The notes under the pieces were generated by a model. It was not told where the DNA came from. It worked only from the letters and a program-made list of their open reading frames with translations, and did no database searches. Positions 31,801 through 41,150 of a stretch of 64,000 nucleotides of DNA are shown here, piece after piece (the first letter of the stretch is position 1; each line of letters starts with the position of its first letter). Source of the stretch: Streptomyces sp. NRRL B-1347 (lineage in GTDB: Bacteria > Actinomycetota > Actinomycetes > Streptomycetales > Streptomycetaceae); NCBI RefSeq assembly GCF_000720325.1, contig NZ_JOJM01000004.1, positions 1-64,000 of the forward strand, in the 5' to 3' direction. The position numbers and the translations under genes are program-made.

Positions 31801-34119
31801 TCAGGACGCGGGCAATTCACCCCGGACCGTGCGGGCGGCGGCGACCAGGTTCTCCAGGGAGGTCTGGGTCTCCGGCCAGCCGCGGGTCTTCAGGCCGCAG
31901 TCGGGGTTGACCCACAGCCGCTCCGCGGGGATGGCGTCGAGGCCGGTGCGCAGCAGCTCGGCGGCCTCTTCGGCGCTCGGGACGCGCGGCGAGTGGATGT
32001 CGTACACGCCGGGGCCCGCCTCGCGCGGGTAGCCGTGTGCGGCGAGTTCGCGGGCGACCTGCATGTGGGAGCGGGCGGCCTCCAGGCTGATGACGTCGGC
32101 GTCGAGGTCGTCGATGGCCTGGACGATGTCGCCGAATTCGGCGTAGCACATGTGGGTGTGGATCTGGGTTTCCGGGCGGACGCCGCTGGTGGTGAGGCGG
32201 AACGACTCGGTGGCCCAGTTCAGATAGGCCGCGTGGTCGGCGGCGCGCAGCGGCAGCGTCTCGCGCAGGGCGGGCTCGTCGACCTGGATGACCGAAGTGC
32301 CCGCCGCCTCCAGGTCGTTGACCTCGTCGCGCAGGGCGAGGGCCACCTGTCGCGCGGTGTCGCCGAGGGGCTGGTCGTCGCGGACGAAGGACCAGGCGAG
32401 CATGGTCACCGGGCCGGTCAGCATGCCCTTGACGGGGCGTTCGGTGAGGGAGTTGGCGTACGAGGTCCAGCGCACGGTCATCGGCTCGGGGCGTGAGATG
32501 TCGCCTGCGAGGACCGGCGGGCGCACGTAGCGGGTGCCGTAGGACTGGACCCAGCCGTGCTGGGTGGCGAGGTAGCCGGTGAGCTGTTCGGCGAAGTACT
32601 GGACCATGTCGTTGCGCTCGGGCTCGCCGTGCACCAGGACGTCGATCCCGGTCTTCTCCTGGAAGGAGATGACCTCGCGGATCTCGTTCTCGATGCGCTG
32701 CTCGTACCCGGCGGTGTCGATGCGCCCGGCGCGCAGGTCGGCACGGGCCGTGCGCAACTCGGTGGTCTGCGGGAACGAGCCGATGGTGGTCGTCGGAAGC
32801 AGGGGCAGCTTGAGGTGGGAGCGCTGGGCGACGGCCCGGTCGGCGTACGGCTGCGAGCGACGGCCGTCGGCGTCGGTGACGGCGGCGGCCCGCGCTCGTA
32901 CCGCCGGGTCGTGGGTGATCGCCGATCCGGCGCGGGAGGCCAGGTCGGCCCGGTTGGCCGCGAGTTCGGCGCTGATGGTGTCCGTGCCCTGGGACAGCCC
33001 CTTGGCCAGGGTGGCGATCTCGGTGGTCTTCTGCTTGGCGAAGGCCAGCCAGCGCAGGATCTGCGGGTCGATGTCCCGCTCGGCCGTGGCGTCGATCGGC
33101 ACGTGCAGGAGGGAGCAGGAGGCGGCCACGTCGACCCGGTCGGCCAGGCCGAGGAGGGTGCCCAGGGTGGCGAGGGACTTCTCGAAGTCGTTGATCCAGA
33201 TGTTGCGGCCGTTGACCACACCGGCGATCAGGCGCTTGCCGGGCAGGCCGCCCGCCGCGGCAAGCGCGTCGAGGTTGGCGGCTGCGGCATCGGTGAAGTC
33301 CAGGGCCAGGCCGTCGATCGGGGCCTTCGCCAGGACGGGCAGGGCGTCGCCGAGCCGGTCGAAGTAGGAGGCGGCCAGGAGCTTGGGCCGGTCGGTGAGG
33401 GAGCCGAGGTCGCGGTAGGCGCGGGCGGCGGCGTTGAGTTCGGCCGGGGTGCGGTCCTGCACCAGAGCGGGCTCGTCCAGCTGAACCCACTCCGCGCCCG
33501 CCGCGCGCAGGTCGGCGAGCACCTCGGCGTACACGGGAAGGAGCCGGTCCAGGAGGGTCAGCGGCTCGAAGTCGGCGGCCACGCCGGGCGCGGGCTTGGC
33601 GAGCAGCAGATAGGTGACGGGGCCGACCAGGACCGGGCGGGCGGCGATGCCGAGCGCCAGGGCTTCCTTCAGCTCGGCGACCTGCTTGGCGGAGTTCGCG
33701 GTGAAGACCGTGTCCGGGCCCAGCTCGGGCACCAGGTAGTGGTAGTTGGTGTCGAACCACTTGGTCATCTCCAGCGGCGCCACGTCCTGGGTGCCGCGCG
33801 CCATGGCGAAGTAGCCGTCCAGGGCGTCGGCCGCGACGGCGGCCCGGTGGCGTGCGGGCACCGCGCCGACCATGACGGTGGTGTCGAGGACGTGGTCGTA
33901 GTACGAGAAGTCGCCGGTCGGTACCTCGTGGACGCCGGCGGTGGCGAGCTGCCGCCAGTTGGCGGTGCGCAGCTCGGCGGCGGTGGCACGGAGGGCGTCG
34001 GCGGTGACGCGGCCCTTCCAATAGCCCTCGATTGCCTTCTTCAGCTCTCGGTTCGCGCCCTGGCGGGGGTAGCCGTACACAGTGGCCTGTGCTGCCGCGG
34101 CTGCGGGCTTGCTGGTCAC
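31801..34119 (-). CDS. metE: Cobalamin-independent methionine synthase
   Basis: 772 aa, full family length. It transfers the methyl group from 5-methyltetrahydropteroyl-triglutamate to homocysteine. N-terminal barrel begins VYGYPRQGANRELKKAIEGYWKG; the C-terminal zinc site is visible in IHTHMCYAEFGDI (His and Cys), an acidic ligand and VNPDCGLKTRGWPE (Cys). GTG start at 34119 with AAGGAG seven bases upstream. The leader carries a cobalamin riboswitch, so expression should fall when B12 is plentiful and a B12-dependent MetH can take over. Monocistronic, ending in its own terminator. Confidence 0.97.
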   Translation of the reverse strand: MTSKPAAAAAQATVYGYPRQGANRELKKAIEGYWKGRVTADALRATAAELRTANWRQLATAGVHEVPTGDFSYYDHVLDTTVMVGAVPARHRAAVAADALDGYFAMARGTQDVAPLEMTKWFDTNYHYLVPELGPDTVFTANSAKQVAELKEALALGIAARPVLVGPVTYLLLAKPAPGVAADFEPLTLLDRLLPVYAEVLADLRAAGAEWVQLDEPALVQDRTPAELNAAARAYRDLGSLTDRPKLLAASYFDRLGDALPVLAKAPIDGLALDFTDAAAANLDALAAAGGLPGKRLIAGVVNGRNIWINDFEKSLATLGTLLGLADRVDVAASCSLLHVPIDATAERDIDPQILRWLAFAKQKTTEIATLAKGLSQGTDTISAELAANRADLASRAGSAITHDPAVRARAAAVTDADGRRSQPYADRAVAQRSHLKLPLLPTTTIGSFPQTTELRTARADLRAGRIDTAGYEQRIENEIREVISFQEKTGIDVLVHGEPERNDMVQYFAEQLTGYLATQHGWVQSYGTRYVRPPVLAGDISRPEPMTVRWTSYANSLTERPVKGMLTGPVTMLAWSFVRDDQPLGDTARQVALALRDEVNDLEAAGTSVIQVDEPALRETLPLRAADHAAYLNWATESFRLTTSGVRPETQIHTHMCYAEFGDIVQAIDDLDADVISLEAARSHMQVARELAAHGYPREAGPGVYDIHSPRVPSAEEAAELLRTGLDAIPAERLWVNPDCGLKTRGWPETQTSLENLVAAARTVRGELPAS

Positions 34120-34302
34120 GTAGATCTCCTTCGCGAGACGGATCCATGACGTCCCGGCGAGGGAACGAGAGCGCGAAGGGGTGACGAACCGGACGGAAAC
34201 AACCTCGCGCGGCACAGCGCGGTCGTCCGCCTGGTATGTACGCCGACCCGCCCTCGAGGTCACCGGGATTTCCGCGCGCGGAGTGGTCCGCACACGGGCA
34301 GT

Positions 34303-34505
34303 TGGCAGGTCTTCGGACTCGCGGGCACGTCCTCAAGGAGGACACCTACTGGCCGTCGCTTCCCAGATCCGTACCGGATCCAGTGCTATGACGGCGGTCG
34401 TTCCCACTCACCGCTGCGGGGCAGTCCCGGATTCCCACCGGGTTCCCTCTTGCGACGCTCCCGCCTGGCGGGCGGGGCGAACCAGCTGCATCGGCCACCT
34501 TACGG
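34303..34505 (-). promoter_or_regulatory. Cobalamin riboswitch in the metE leader
   Basis: On the minus strand the conserved blocks appear in order: GGGAA with CCCGGTGGGAATCCGGGACT, then GCCCCGCAGCGGTGAG (B12 box region), then GCGACGGCCAGTAGG and finally CCGAAGACCTGCC closing the structure. This is the classic AdoCbl-type element. It ends about 185 bases before the metE GTG and would shut off expression on cobalamin binding. Confidence 0.92.
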
Positions 34506-34578
34506 GGTGTCGCCCGCGCAGAACAGCACCGTCCAGGATCCGGAAGGTCTCACGGCAGCGGAGTCCGGCACGGACGCA

Positions 34579-34678
34579 TCGGCGAAGGCGTTCGGCGACG
34601 AAGACGTACGAGGAAGACGTACGAGGAAGACGTACGCGAAGACGTACGAGGAATGTGTTCGGCGAAGGCGTTCGGCGA
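34579..34678. repeat. 13-bp tandem repeats flanked by 20-bp direct repeats
   Basis: Four consecutive copies (one shortened by a base) of GAAGACGTACGAG occupy about 34,600-34,651. They are bracketed by two copies of TCGGCGAAGGCGTTCGGCGA at 34,579-34,598 and 34,659-34,678. Each 13-mer contains the palindrome CGTACG. The array lies between the two divergent cobalamin riboswitches, where the metE promoter should be. Confidence 0.85.
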
Positions 34679-34779
34679 AGATGTGTCGAGAGGCCATGCA
34701 TTCAGGGGCGTCCTTCCTCCTTGGTTCGCAAGGGGATTGACAGGTGAGTGGGGGTCGGTAGGGGGTGACGGGTGCGAAG

Positions 34780-34925
34780 TCAGCGGCTGCATATGTGGTG
34801 CCAACTCCCGCGGCACGGGGAAGCCGGTGAGAATCCGGCGCGGTCCCGCCACTGTGACCGGATGAGCCTCGGCTCCCGGAAGTCAGATCGCCGTCCGCGG
34901 GTTAACGATGAGGCCCACGAGGATG
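34780..34925 (+). promoter_or_regulatory. Orphan cobalamin riboswitch (no gene downstream)
   Basis: Plus-strand blocks GGTGCCAACTCCCGCGGCAC, then GGGAAGCCGGTGAGAATCCG, GGTCCCGCCACTGTGACCGG and GGAAGTCAGA are the P3-P6 core and closing elements of an AdoCbl riboswitch. Downstream (34,926-35,247) I see no plus-strand gene, only a 26-codon frame at 34,956 with a GGGGGAG in front that does not resemble a known product; the next gene, GrpB, is on the other strand. The regulated gene, typically a cobalt/cobalamin gene, has apparently been lost. Boundaries are approximate. Confidence 0.85.
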
Positions 34926-35247
34926 GCGCCGAAACGTCGGGGGAGTCTTTCGCCATGCATTGCCGCTGTTTCTCCAGTGCGAGCGCAGCTGGACGCATCC
35001 GTTCTCAGTGCTCGGCCGTCATTGGCCTGCCCTGATGCGTCCTGATGCGTACGGAATCTGCTGACTCAGGATCCCCGACGGCCTTGCCGCAGCCCACCTG
35101 ACACCGCGTCATCTCCGTGTTGTTCAGGCGGGAATCGCCAGTGCCGCGGAACATCGCGTATGCCTGGCGTGGAAACCGTCCTGCGGCCTGGCACCGAACG
35201 GTGCCCTTCGCCGGAGGAGTTGGCGTCACGGCCCACCACCGCTGTGC

Positions 35248-35841
35248 TCAAGCCGACTCCCGACGGCGCCGCGCTCCGCCCGATCGGTGGGGCCGAGCCG
35301 GCCCGGATGCTGCGTGGCCGCCAGCCCGGGCCGCGTAGGCGCTCGCGGCCAGCTCCTCCACCAGTGCGCTCTTCGCCGTCGCGTAACGCCGTCTGCCGTC
35401 GCCGTCGGCACGGAACTCCCGTGCGAGAGCGACCTTCAGGGCGCTGTAGCGCCGCACTTCGTCGGGCCGCTGACGCAGGTAGTCGCGGAGCACGATGTGA
35501 TCGAGGTGGGGCTTGGTGCCCGCGACCACGCAGTAGAGGTGGTGAACGGGAGTTCCGGGAGGAGCCTGGAACGCCTCCCGGCCAGGGATTCCCAGGTCAC
35601 CTTCGTGGCGGTAGCCAAGGCCGGAGAGCCGGGAGATCACTTCGGGCACCGCGGTGGCCTCGGCCACCACGATGTCGAGGTCGATGATCGGCTTGGCAGC
35701 ACATCCGGGCACCGCAGTGCTGCCGACGTGCTCGATGCGCACCGCCAGATCCGCGAGGTGTGGTACGAGTCGTCGCCGCAGTTCCTCAAATTGCTCAGCC
35801 CACAGGGGGTCGTGGTCGCCGACCATGATCACGCCAGTCAT
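35248..35841 (-). CDS. GrpB family nucleotidyltransferase-like protein
   Basis: 197 aa. The family core is clear: VRIEHVGSTAVPGCAAKPIIDLDIVV contains the GSTxVPG and D-x-D motifs, followed by HHLYCVVAG and LRDYLRQRPDEVRRYSALK. The C-terminal Arg/Ala-rich tail is variable. Start taken at 35841; an internal ATG at 35826 is equally possible since neither has a clear binding site. GrpB proteins are widespread, of unknown substrate. About 400 bases before its stop (34,850-35,247) hold only the riboswitch and non-coding sequence. Confidence 0.88.
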   Translation of the reverse strand: MTGVIMVGDHDPLWAEQFEELRRRLVPHLADLAVRIEHVGSTAVPGCAAKPIIDLDIVVAEATAVPEVISRLSGLGYRHEGDLGIPGREAFQAPPGTPVHHLYCVVAGTKPHLDHIVLRDYLRQRPDEVRRYSALKVALAREFRADGDGRRRYATAKSALVEELAASAYAARAGGHAASGPARPHRSGGARRRRESA

Positions 35842-35902
35842 GGCCGCAGTCTCGCAGGACCGCCGTGCCCCGTGGCGGCGCCTGTGCTGGTCTGCGGAAA
35901 CG

Positions 35903-36496
35903 CTACGACTCGCCGGTGATCCTGGCCGAGCCGATCGTCGCCGCGGCGATCTCCCTGGCGGCGGTCCGGGTCGACGAGTTGGCGTTCAGGTTGGTCAGCG
36001 ATGCCTGGTTGAGCGCGTGGACGACGAACTCGTAGGTGTTCACCGTCGAGGGCGAGCAGGGCCCTTGGTAGCCGTAGAGGCTGGCACTGCCGCGGTAGTA
36101 GACCTGCCTGGCTCCCGCGGGGGTCGAGGGCCGGTATTCATGGGCGACGTTCTGGGGGAGCGAGGCCGTGGTCGCCGGGATGTCGTAGATGACCCAGTGG
36201 ATGAGGTTGGCGTTGTCGAGATCGCGCATGACGATCGCGTAGCTCTTGGCGGCGGTCGGAGCACCCGACCAGGCCAGGGGAGGTGACTCGTTCCTCTTGG
36301 CGGGGTCGCTTCCTCCGCCGCTGGTGCACTCGTGGACCTTGGGGATGACGCCGCCGTTGGCGAACGCGGTGCTGGACAGGGCGAAAGCGCTCCGGGGTGC
36401 CGACGGCGCCGACGAGGTCGACGAAGCGGTGGCCGGCGCGAGGCCGGCGGCCCCGGTGATGAGCAGAGCGCAGAGCGCGATTCTTGCACTTCTCAC
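35903..36496 (-). CDS. Secreted YbhB/YbcL (PEBP) family protein
   Basis: 197 aa. GTG start at 36496 with GGGAG seven bases upstream and a signal peptide (SARIALCALLITGAAGLAPATA). The mature domain is a phosphatidylethanolamine-binding-protein fold: SPPLAWSGAP (D-P-x-x-P-like motif), YAIVMRDLDNANLIHWVIYDIPA and GYQGPCSP. These proteins bind anionic ligands; bacterial members have no well-defined role. Monocistronic. Confidence 0.92.
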   Translation of the reverse strand: MRSARIALCALLITGAAGLAPATASSTSSAPSAPRSAFALSSTAFANGGVIPKVHECTSGGGSDPAKRNESPPLAWSGAPTAAKSYAIVMRDLDNANLIHWVIYDIPATTASLPQNVAHEYRPSTPAGARQVYYRGSASLYGYQGPCSPSTVNTYEFVVHALNQASLTNLNANSSTRTAAREIAAATIGSARITGES

Positions 36497-36707
36497 TGGA
36501 GGCTCCCGAGGATGCTTGTGGCCGCTTGGGTGTCCGTGGCGCGAGAGTGGCATGCGTGGGGCGCAACCAACGTATGAACGCTGAGTTCTGATGTCATGTC
36601 ACTCATCGATGCGATCGAGGTACTTTTCTCGCCTTCGGCTTGTCGTCCCGGACGGGAATGTCAACTCGACCTCCCTGATGCACATTTGATGGTTCGGCAG
36701 AGTGGTG

Positions 36708-37112
36708 CTACCTCGGATTTGTCCTGCCCGCGACGCGCGCGGCTTCGGCGAGCTGGGCTTGGTTGGTCCGCCTCAGCTTCTCCAGCGTGCTCCGATTCTC
36801 CGCGACCAGGTCCTTCTGGTAGCGCGATTCCACCGCGAACCACACGCCGACGAGGTTGGTCTTCTTCTTGCAGGCGATATCGGCGCTCGCCGTCTCGATC
36901 TGCTGTGCCGTCACGCGCTCGGTGAAGCGAGGGTCTCCCGGCGGGTCGAGCGGTGTGGCGTAGTCGTGCCCCTTCGCTTTCATGCACCGCGCCCACTGGG
37001 TGAACACCGCGCGTACCCGGGAGTCCCGTTGTGAGCGTGTGAAGCTCTCCGCAGAGAGGTTCTGCGCTGTCGACGTCTCGCTTTCGGAGAGCGACGGGGC
37101 GCCGGACGAAAG
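36708..37112 (-). pseudogene. C-terminal remnant of a secreted/lipoprotein-type hypothetical
   Basis: About 130 codons with good coding bias: SESETSTAQNLSAESFTRSQ, then FTQWARCMKAKGHDYATPLD, and ASADIACKKKTNLVGVWFAV to a TAG stop. The pattern of two cysteines (ARCMK and DIACK) in a helical protein is typical of Streptomyces extracytoplasmic lipoproteins. No start or lipobox is present; at about 37,112 the frame enters antisense of the next gene. Function unknown. Confidence 0.6.
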
Positions 37113-38458
37113 GCCGCGTGCCGCCGGTCGGCGATCTGGGGCGTGACGGAGGAGGGCGCACCCAGGCGGGCGACGTCGTAGAGCGCGATGGCCTCGGCGG
37201 CGTACTGCTTGGTGTCGTCGGCCAGATCGGCCGCCCACCGGGCCTGCCGGGCGGCGCGCTCCAGGTTCCCCTCGGCCGCGATGACCCATGCGCGGTCGAG
37301 CTCGATCCACGGGTCCAACAGCCGCCGGACCTCCCCCTGCGGGCCGTCCGTGCCCAGGGCGTCGGCGCGCCGCATCCAACGCCCCGCCCCGGCGGCGTCA
37401 CCGGCGAGGGCCGCGGCTCCGCCCAGATCGGCCAGGAGCCAGCGGGCGAGCTGCTCGGCACCGCGCCCGTGCAGCGCGGCCACCGCCTCCCGCAGCATCG
37501 TCTGGGCGGTGGCCACCTGCCCCTGGCTCTTGGCGATCGAGCCCCGGCATCCGGCCCAGCCGATGGCCACCTCCCTGATTCCCTGGTCGACGGCGTCGCT
37601 GTAGCCCGCTTCCGCCAGGCTCCTCGCCTCGTGCAACCGTCCGGCAAGCACCAGACCGAGGCAGTGCGTCCAGCCGAGCACGGCCTCCTCCCACAGCATC
37701 GAGGCGGGTTGTCCGGAGCCCGCCGTTCGGTCGGCGGCCCGGTCCCACAGCCACACTCCCTCCCGGCACACCAGCGCACCGTCCTCGTACGCCTCGACCA
37801 GGAGGTCCCTCAGCACCCGGGGCCTGCCCGCCGCCGTCCGGGTGATCGCCAGCCGGGTCACCCCTTCCACCAGCGGCCCCAGGGAGCGCGTCAGCAGTTC
37901 GTCCATCGCCCCCGGTGCCAGCGGTTGGACGAGCATCCGGCGGACCAGCCCGCCCTTCCAGAGCGCGGTCACCGCGTCCGGCGTGGACTCTCCCGTCCGC
38001 ACCGTCGCCACCACGGATACGAGGCCGCGCAAGGCGAGTTGGTGGATCACCCATGCCGACTCCTCGTCCAGCAGATGGGCGTCGTCGACACCCACCACGA
38101 GCGGCGGCCGGTGCCGTGCCGCACGTCGCACCGCGTGGTGCAGCACGGCCATCGGATCAGTGCCGGATGGCTCGTCGCCCGCGATCAGCGGCAGCAAGGC
38201 GCCGAACGGGATGGCCGCGCACGCGCGCGTGGCGGACAGCCAGCAGGTGGCCCGGCCCGCCCTCCGGGCCCGCGTCAGGACCGCTCGCGCCAGGCGGGTC
38301 CTGCCCACCCCGGCCTCGCCCGCCAGTACCACCCCTCCACCGGCGTTGCCCCCTGAACCGGTGGCCGTACTCGTACCGATCGCCGCCCCGATCGCGACCA
38401 GCTCCCGTGCCCGGCCGAGCAGGGGCCAGTCGGACATGATTGGACAATTCCCCGTCAT
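37112..38458 (-). pseudogene. LuxR-family (large ATP-binding) regulator, internally deleted and 3'-truncated
   Basis: The N-terminus has LLGRARELVAIGAAIG and a Walker A (LAGEAGVGRTRLARAVL) with Walker B-like VVGVDDAHLLDEESAW. After GVWLWDRAADRTAG (about 37,710) the sequence jumps to the helical repeat region (LGWTHCLGLVLAGRLHEARSLAEAGYSDA), so several hundred codons are missing. The frame loses homology after YDVARLGAPSSV at about 37,112, before any LuxR DNA-binding domain. ATG at 38458 has GGGGGGAAG upstream. An intact relative would be about 900 aa; this one cannot bind DNA as a LuxR protein. Confidence 0.75.
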
Positions 38459-38561
38459 TGCTTCCCCCCAAGCGCGCCACGAAGGCGCCCTCACGCAGAC
38501 AACACGTAGGCATTAGGCATTCGGACCGCGAGGGGGGACCGGATTGGAACGGGAAATTGAA

Positions 38562-38606
38562 CCGGTGGATCCGGTGGATCCGGTGGATCCGGTGGGGGCG
38601 GTGGGG
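38562..38606. repeat. 9-bp tandem repeat in an intergenic region
   Basis: Three perfect copies of CCGGTGGAT followed by two diverged copies lie within the 365-bp gap 38,459-38,823. Apart from this and an AAGGGGGA binding site before 38,824, I see nothing functional in the gap. Confidence 0.8.
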
Positions 38607-38823
38607 GCGAGGGGCTCGATGCCGGCCGGAACGTGAACACGTGCGGGCCGGGGGCCAATCGGGCATGTCCAGCGCCGAGCCACCGACGGCCTGGCGGCGA
38701 CAGGGTTCGTGCGGGACTTCCACCACGGGCCCCCCGATGCGGCTGGCAGTATGACTGCAGGCGGTTGGCCACCGGTACAGGGCGTGCTGGCTCAGCCGTT
38801 CTGCACGTTGAAGGGGGACCCCT

Positions 38824-39318
38824 GTGGTGGTGCGTCAACAACGGGCCGCGGTGCTGGCGTTGGCTCGTCCGGCTGTGGAGGCGGTGGCTCCGCAGGAGCT
38901 GCCGTTGCTGGAGGCCACGGCCGCAGCGTGGACGGGCCGGGTGCGCCGGGGCGAGGACGAGCTGCTGGGCTTCGGGGCGGAGGCCGTCGTCGCCGTGGTG
39001 TCCGTCGGTGCGATCGCCGCCGCGGAGGCGGTGGTGCAGGTGATGGGGTCGGCCGTCGTGGACACCGCGCGGGACGAGGCGTCCTCCGGGATGCGGCGGT
39101 GGCTCGACAGGAGGTCTCGCCGGAGTGAAGCTGCGCCGGACGGCGCGGCACCCGGTGCGACGCCGCCGGGGAACGGTGAGTCGGCTGCGCAGGCGTTGTC
39201 CCGTGAGCAGCTGCGGGAGATCAGGCGTGTTTCCCATGACCGGGCACGGGCTGCGGGGGTGAGTGCCGAGCAGGCGGAGCTGATCGCCGACGCGATCGTC
39301 GGCCGCTTGGCGCAGTGA
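38824..39318 (+). CDS. Hypothetical protein coupled to an M48 peptidase
   Basis: 164 aa, GTG start with AAGGGGGA upstream. An Ala/Val-rich region (GFGAEAVVAVVSVGAIAAAEAVVQVM, about 50-75) could be a membrane-interacting helix; the C-terminus (LREIRRVSHDRARAAGVSAEQAELIADAIVGRLA) is helical. Its stop overlaps the next GTG (GTGA), so the two are translationally coupled. I do not recognise the family; the coupling suggests a partner or regulator of the peptidase. Confidence 0.7.
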   Translation: MVVRQQRAAVLALARPAVEAVAPQELPLLEATAAAWTGRVRRGEDELLGFGAEAVVAVVSVGAIAAAEAVVQVMGSAVVDTARDEASSGMRRWLDRRSRRSEAAPDGAAPGATPPGNGESAAQALSREQLREIRRVSHDRARAAGVSAEQAELIADAIVGRLAQ

Positions 39319-41150
39319 TCACCGGCGCGGCGCGGCCGACGGACGAGGCCGGTCGGCCGCCGGTGGTGTCGTCGGGGTTGTGGCTGAGGTTCGTCGTCAC
39401 GCTCATGGCGGTGATGGCCAGTGTCAGCGAACTGGTGACGCTCTGGTTCCAGTCGTTGCCCAAGCCCGTCGAAGAGGCTGTGCCGGGCAGCGTGTGCTGG
39501 AACCTCTTCGGCGGCCCCTGGCTCGACCTGCGGTCGATGACCATGACTGAGTGGGCCGAGAGGTACACGCGAGGCATGCGGGAGCACCCGGAGTGCTTCC
39601 GCCCGGCGACCCCGCTGCCGATGCCGGTCGAGCTGTTCGTTGTCCTGGTGCTGCTGGGCATCTGCCTGGCCGCCTACGTCGCCGGCCCGTACGTGCGGAT
39701 TCGGCTGCGGCGCCTCGTCCGGGCCGAACCGCTGCCCGGCATCGGCGCCGAGCTCGAGGAACTGCGCCGCCTGGCCGGTGTCCGTGTGCGGTTCCTCATC
39801 GATCCGGTGCACCCGCGGGCGGGCGGGTTGGCGTTCGGGCATGTGGGCCGCCGGTACGTCCTGCTCGAACGGGGGCTCGTTCAGCTCTTCGGGACGGACC
39901 GCGGTGCCTTCCGGGCGGTCGTGCTGCACGAGCTGGCGCACGTGCGCAACAAGGACGTGGACATCGCCCACATGACCGTGATCGTGTGGCGGGTCTACCT
40001 CGCCATGGTCGTCATCCCGGCCCTCCTGCTGGTGTCGGACCAGCTGGGGCACCACCAAGGCTCCGCCGGGCCCTGGATCCAGCTCGGCATCCTGGCCGCG
40101 CTGGTCCTCCTCAACCACCACGCCATCGCCCGCGAGCGGGAGCTGCTGGCCGACGCCCGCTGCGCGCAATGGGGCGCGGCAGCGGATCTGGCACGCGTCC
40201 TGGAGGGGCGGGGCGAGACCGCCGACACCGTCACCGGGGGGCGGCTGCGGAGCTTCGTCGCTCTGCGGGAGGCGGCAAAAGATCTGGCGCGCGTCCTGGA
40301 CGGGCGGGACGACGCCGCCGACACTCACACCTGGCGGCGGCTGCGGCGCGTCTTCGCCCTGCATCCGTCACCGTCCTACCGCGCCCGCGTGCTGGCCGAG
40401 CCCGTCGTGCTGCTGCGGCAGCGGCCGTCGCAGGAGCTTGCCACCGGGCTGATAGTGGGGCTCGCCCTCACGCCCATGACCCTGATGACGGCCGATCTGC
40501 TCCGGACGGCGCACCTCGTGCCGAAGTCCCTCTTGATGCCTGCGCTCGCGGTTCCCGGGCTCGCCGTCGTCACCGTTCCTTTGGGGTTCACGCTGGCGTA
40601 CACGCTGTGGAGCAAGCTGTCGGCCACCTGGGGAACCGCCGCGGTTCTGCGGACCCTCGCGGCGGGCTCGGCCTGCGGCGCGGGACTTGCCATCGGTGAA
40701 CTCATGGTGCCCCAGAAGGCATCCCAGGAGCTGACCGGCCAACTGCCCTCCGACATCCGTCTCGGTTATGCCGGTGTGCTCGTCCTGGGCTTTGGCCTGC
40801 TGACGCTCTGGCTCCTGCTGTGTGCCGTCGCTTGGCCGTCCGGCAGGACCGGACCGTACCTCGGCGCGACGGCGGCCGCCGTACTGCTGACGGCATGGCT
40901 GCCGCTCACCGCCGCCCGTCGCATCCTCTACTGGTTCTTGGCCAAGGACCCGTCGACGACCGGCCCGTCCGACGCCTTGCGCCAGTACGTGACGGCGCTG
41001 TGGCCGACCGGCGGCCCGGCCCTGGCTCTCGGAGCCCTCGCCGTCGGAGTTCCGCTGGCCGGAGCAGTGCTGCGGGTGTCACGGGCAGTTGTGTCTGGCG
41101 GAGCGATTCGGGACGGATCACGCAATGCGAGCCGAGAACCGAGTCCTTGA
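39315..41150 (+). CDS. M48-family membrane metallopeptidase, 3' end lost
   Basis: 611 codons. The zinc-protease motif is VVLHELAHVRNKDVDIAHM (HExxH) near residue 207, with a downstream RERELLADARCA glutamate-bearing segment as in HtpX/M48 enzymes. Hydrophobic helices occur at about 25-45, 110-130, 230-250, 260-275 and repeatedly after 380. Residues 285-350 contain an imperfect duplication (ADLARVLEGRGETADT and KDLARVLDGRDDAADT). Homology-like sequence ends at about 41,090 (AGAVLRVSRAV) where it collides with the 3' end of an opposite-strand gene, so the natural C-terminus appears to be missing. Confidence 0.75.
   Translation: MITGAARPTDEAGRPPVVSSGLWLRFVVTLMAVMASVSELVTLWFQSLPKPVEEAVPGSVCWNLFGGPWLDLRSMTMTEWAERYTRGMREHPECFRPATPLPMPVELFVVLVLLGICLAAYVAGPYVRIRLRRLVRAEPLPGIGAELEELRRLAGVRVRFLIDPVHPRAGGLAFGHVGRRYVLLERGLVQLFGTDRGAFRAVVLHELAHVRNKDVDIAHMTVIVWRVYLAMVVIPALLLVSDQLGHHQGSAGPWIQLGILAALVLLNHHAIARERELLADARCAQWGAAADLARVLEGRGETADTVTGGRLRSFVALREAAKDLARVLDGRDDAADTHTWRRLRRVFALHPSPSYRARVLAEPVVLLRQRPSQELATGLIVGLALTPMTLMTADLLRTAHLVPKSLLMPALAVPGLAVVTVPLGFTLAYTLWSKLSATWGTAAVLRTLAAGSACGAGLAIGELMVPQKASQELTGQLPSDIRLGYAGVLVLGFGLLTLWLLLCAVAWPSGRTGPYLGATAAAVLLTAWLPLTAARRILYWFLAKDPSTTGPSDALRQYVTALWPTGGPALALGALAVGVPLAGAVLRVSRAVVSGGAIRDGSRNASREPSP

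Noticed and set aside
32557..34149. A 530-codon plus-strand frame across metE
   Set aside because: Exact antisense of metE, no domain and composition typical of a shadow frame.
34956..35035. 26-codon frame after the orphan riboswitch
   Set aside because: It has a plausible binding site but Ser/Cys/Arg content and no resemblance to a known cobalamin-related protein; kept only as a comment.
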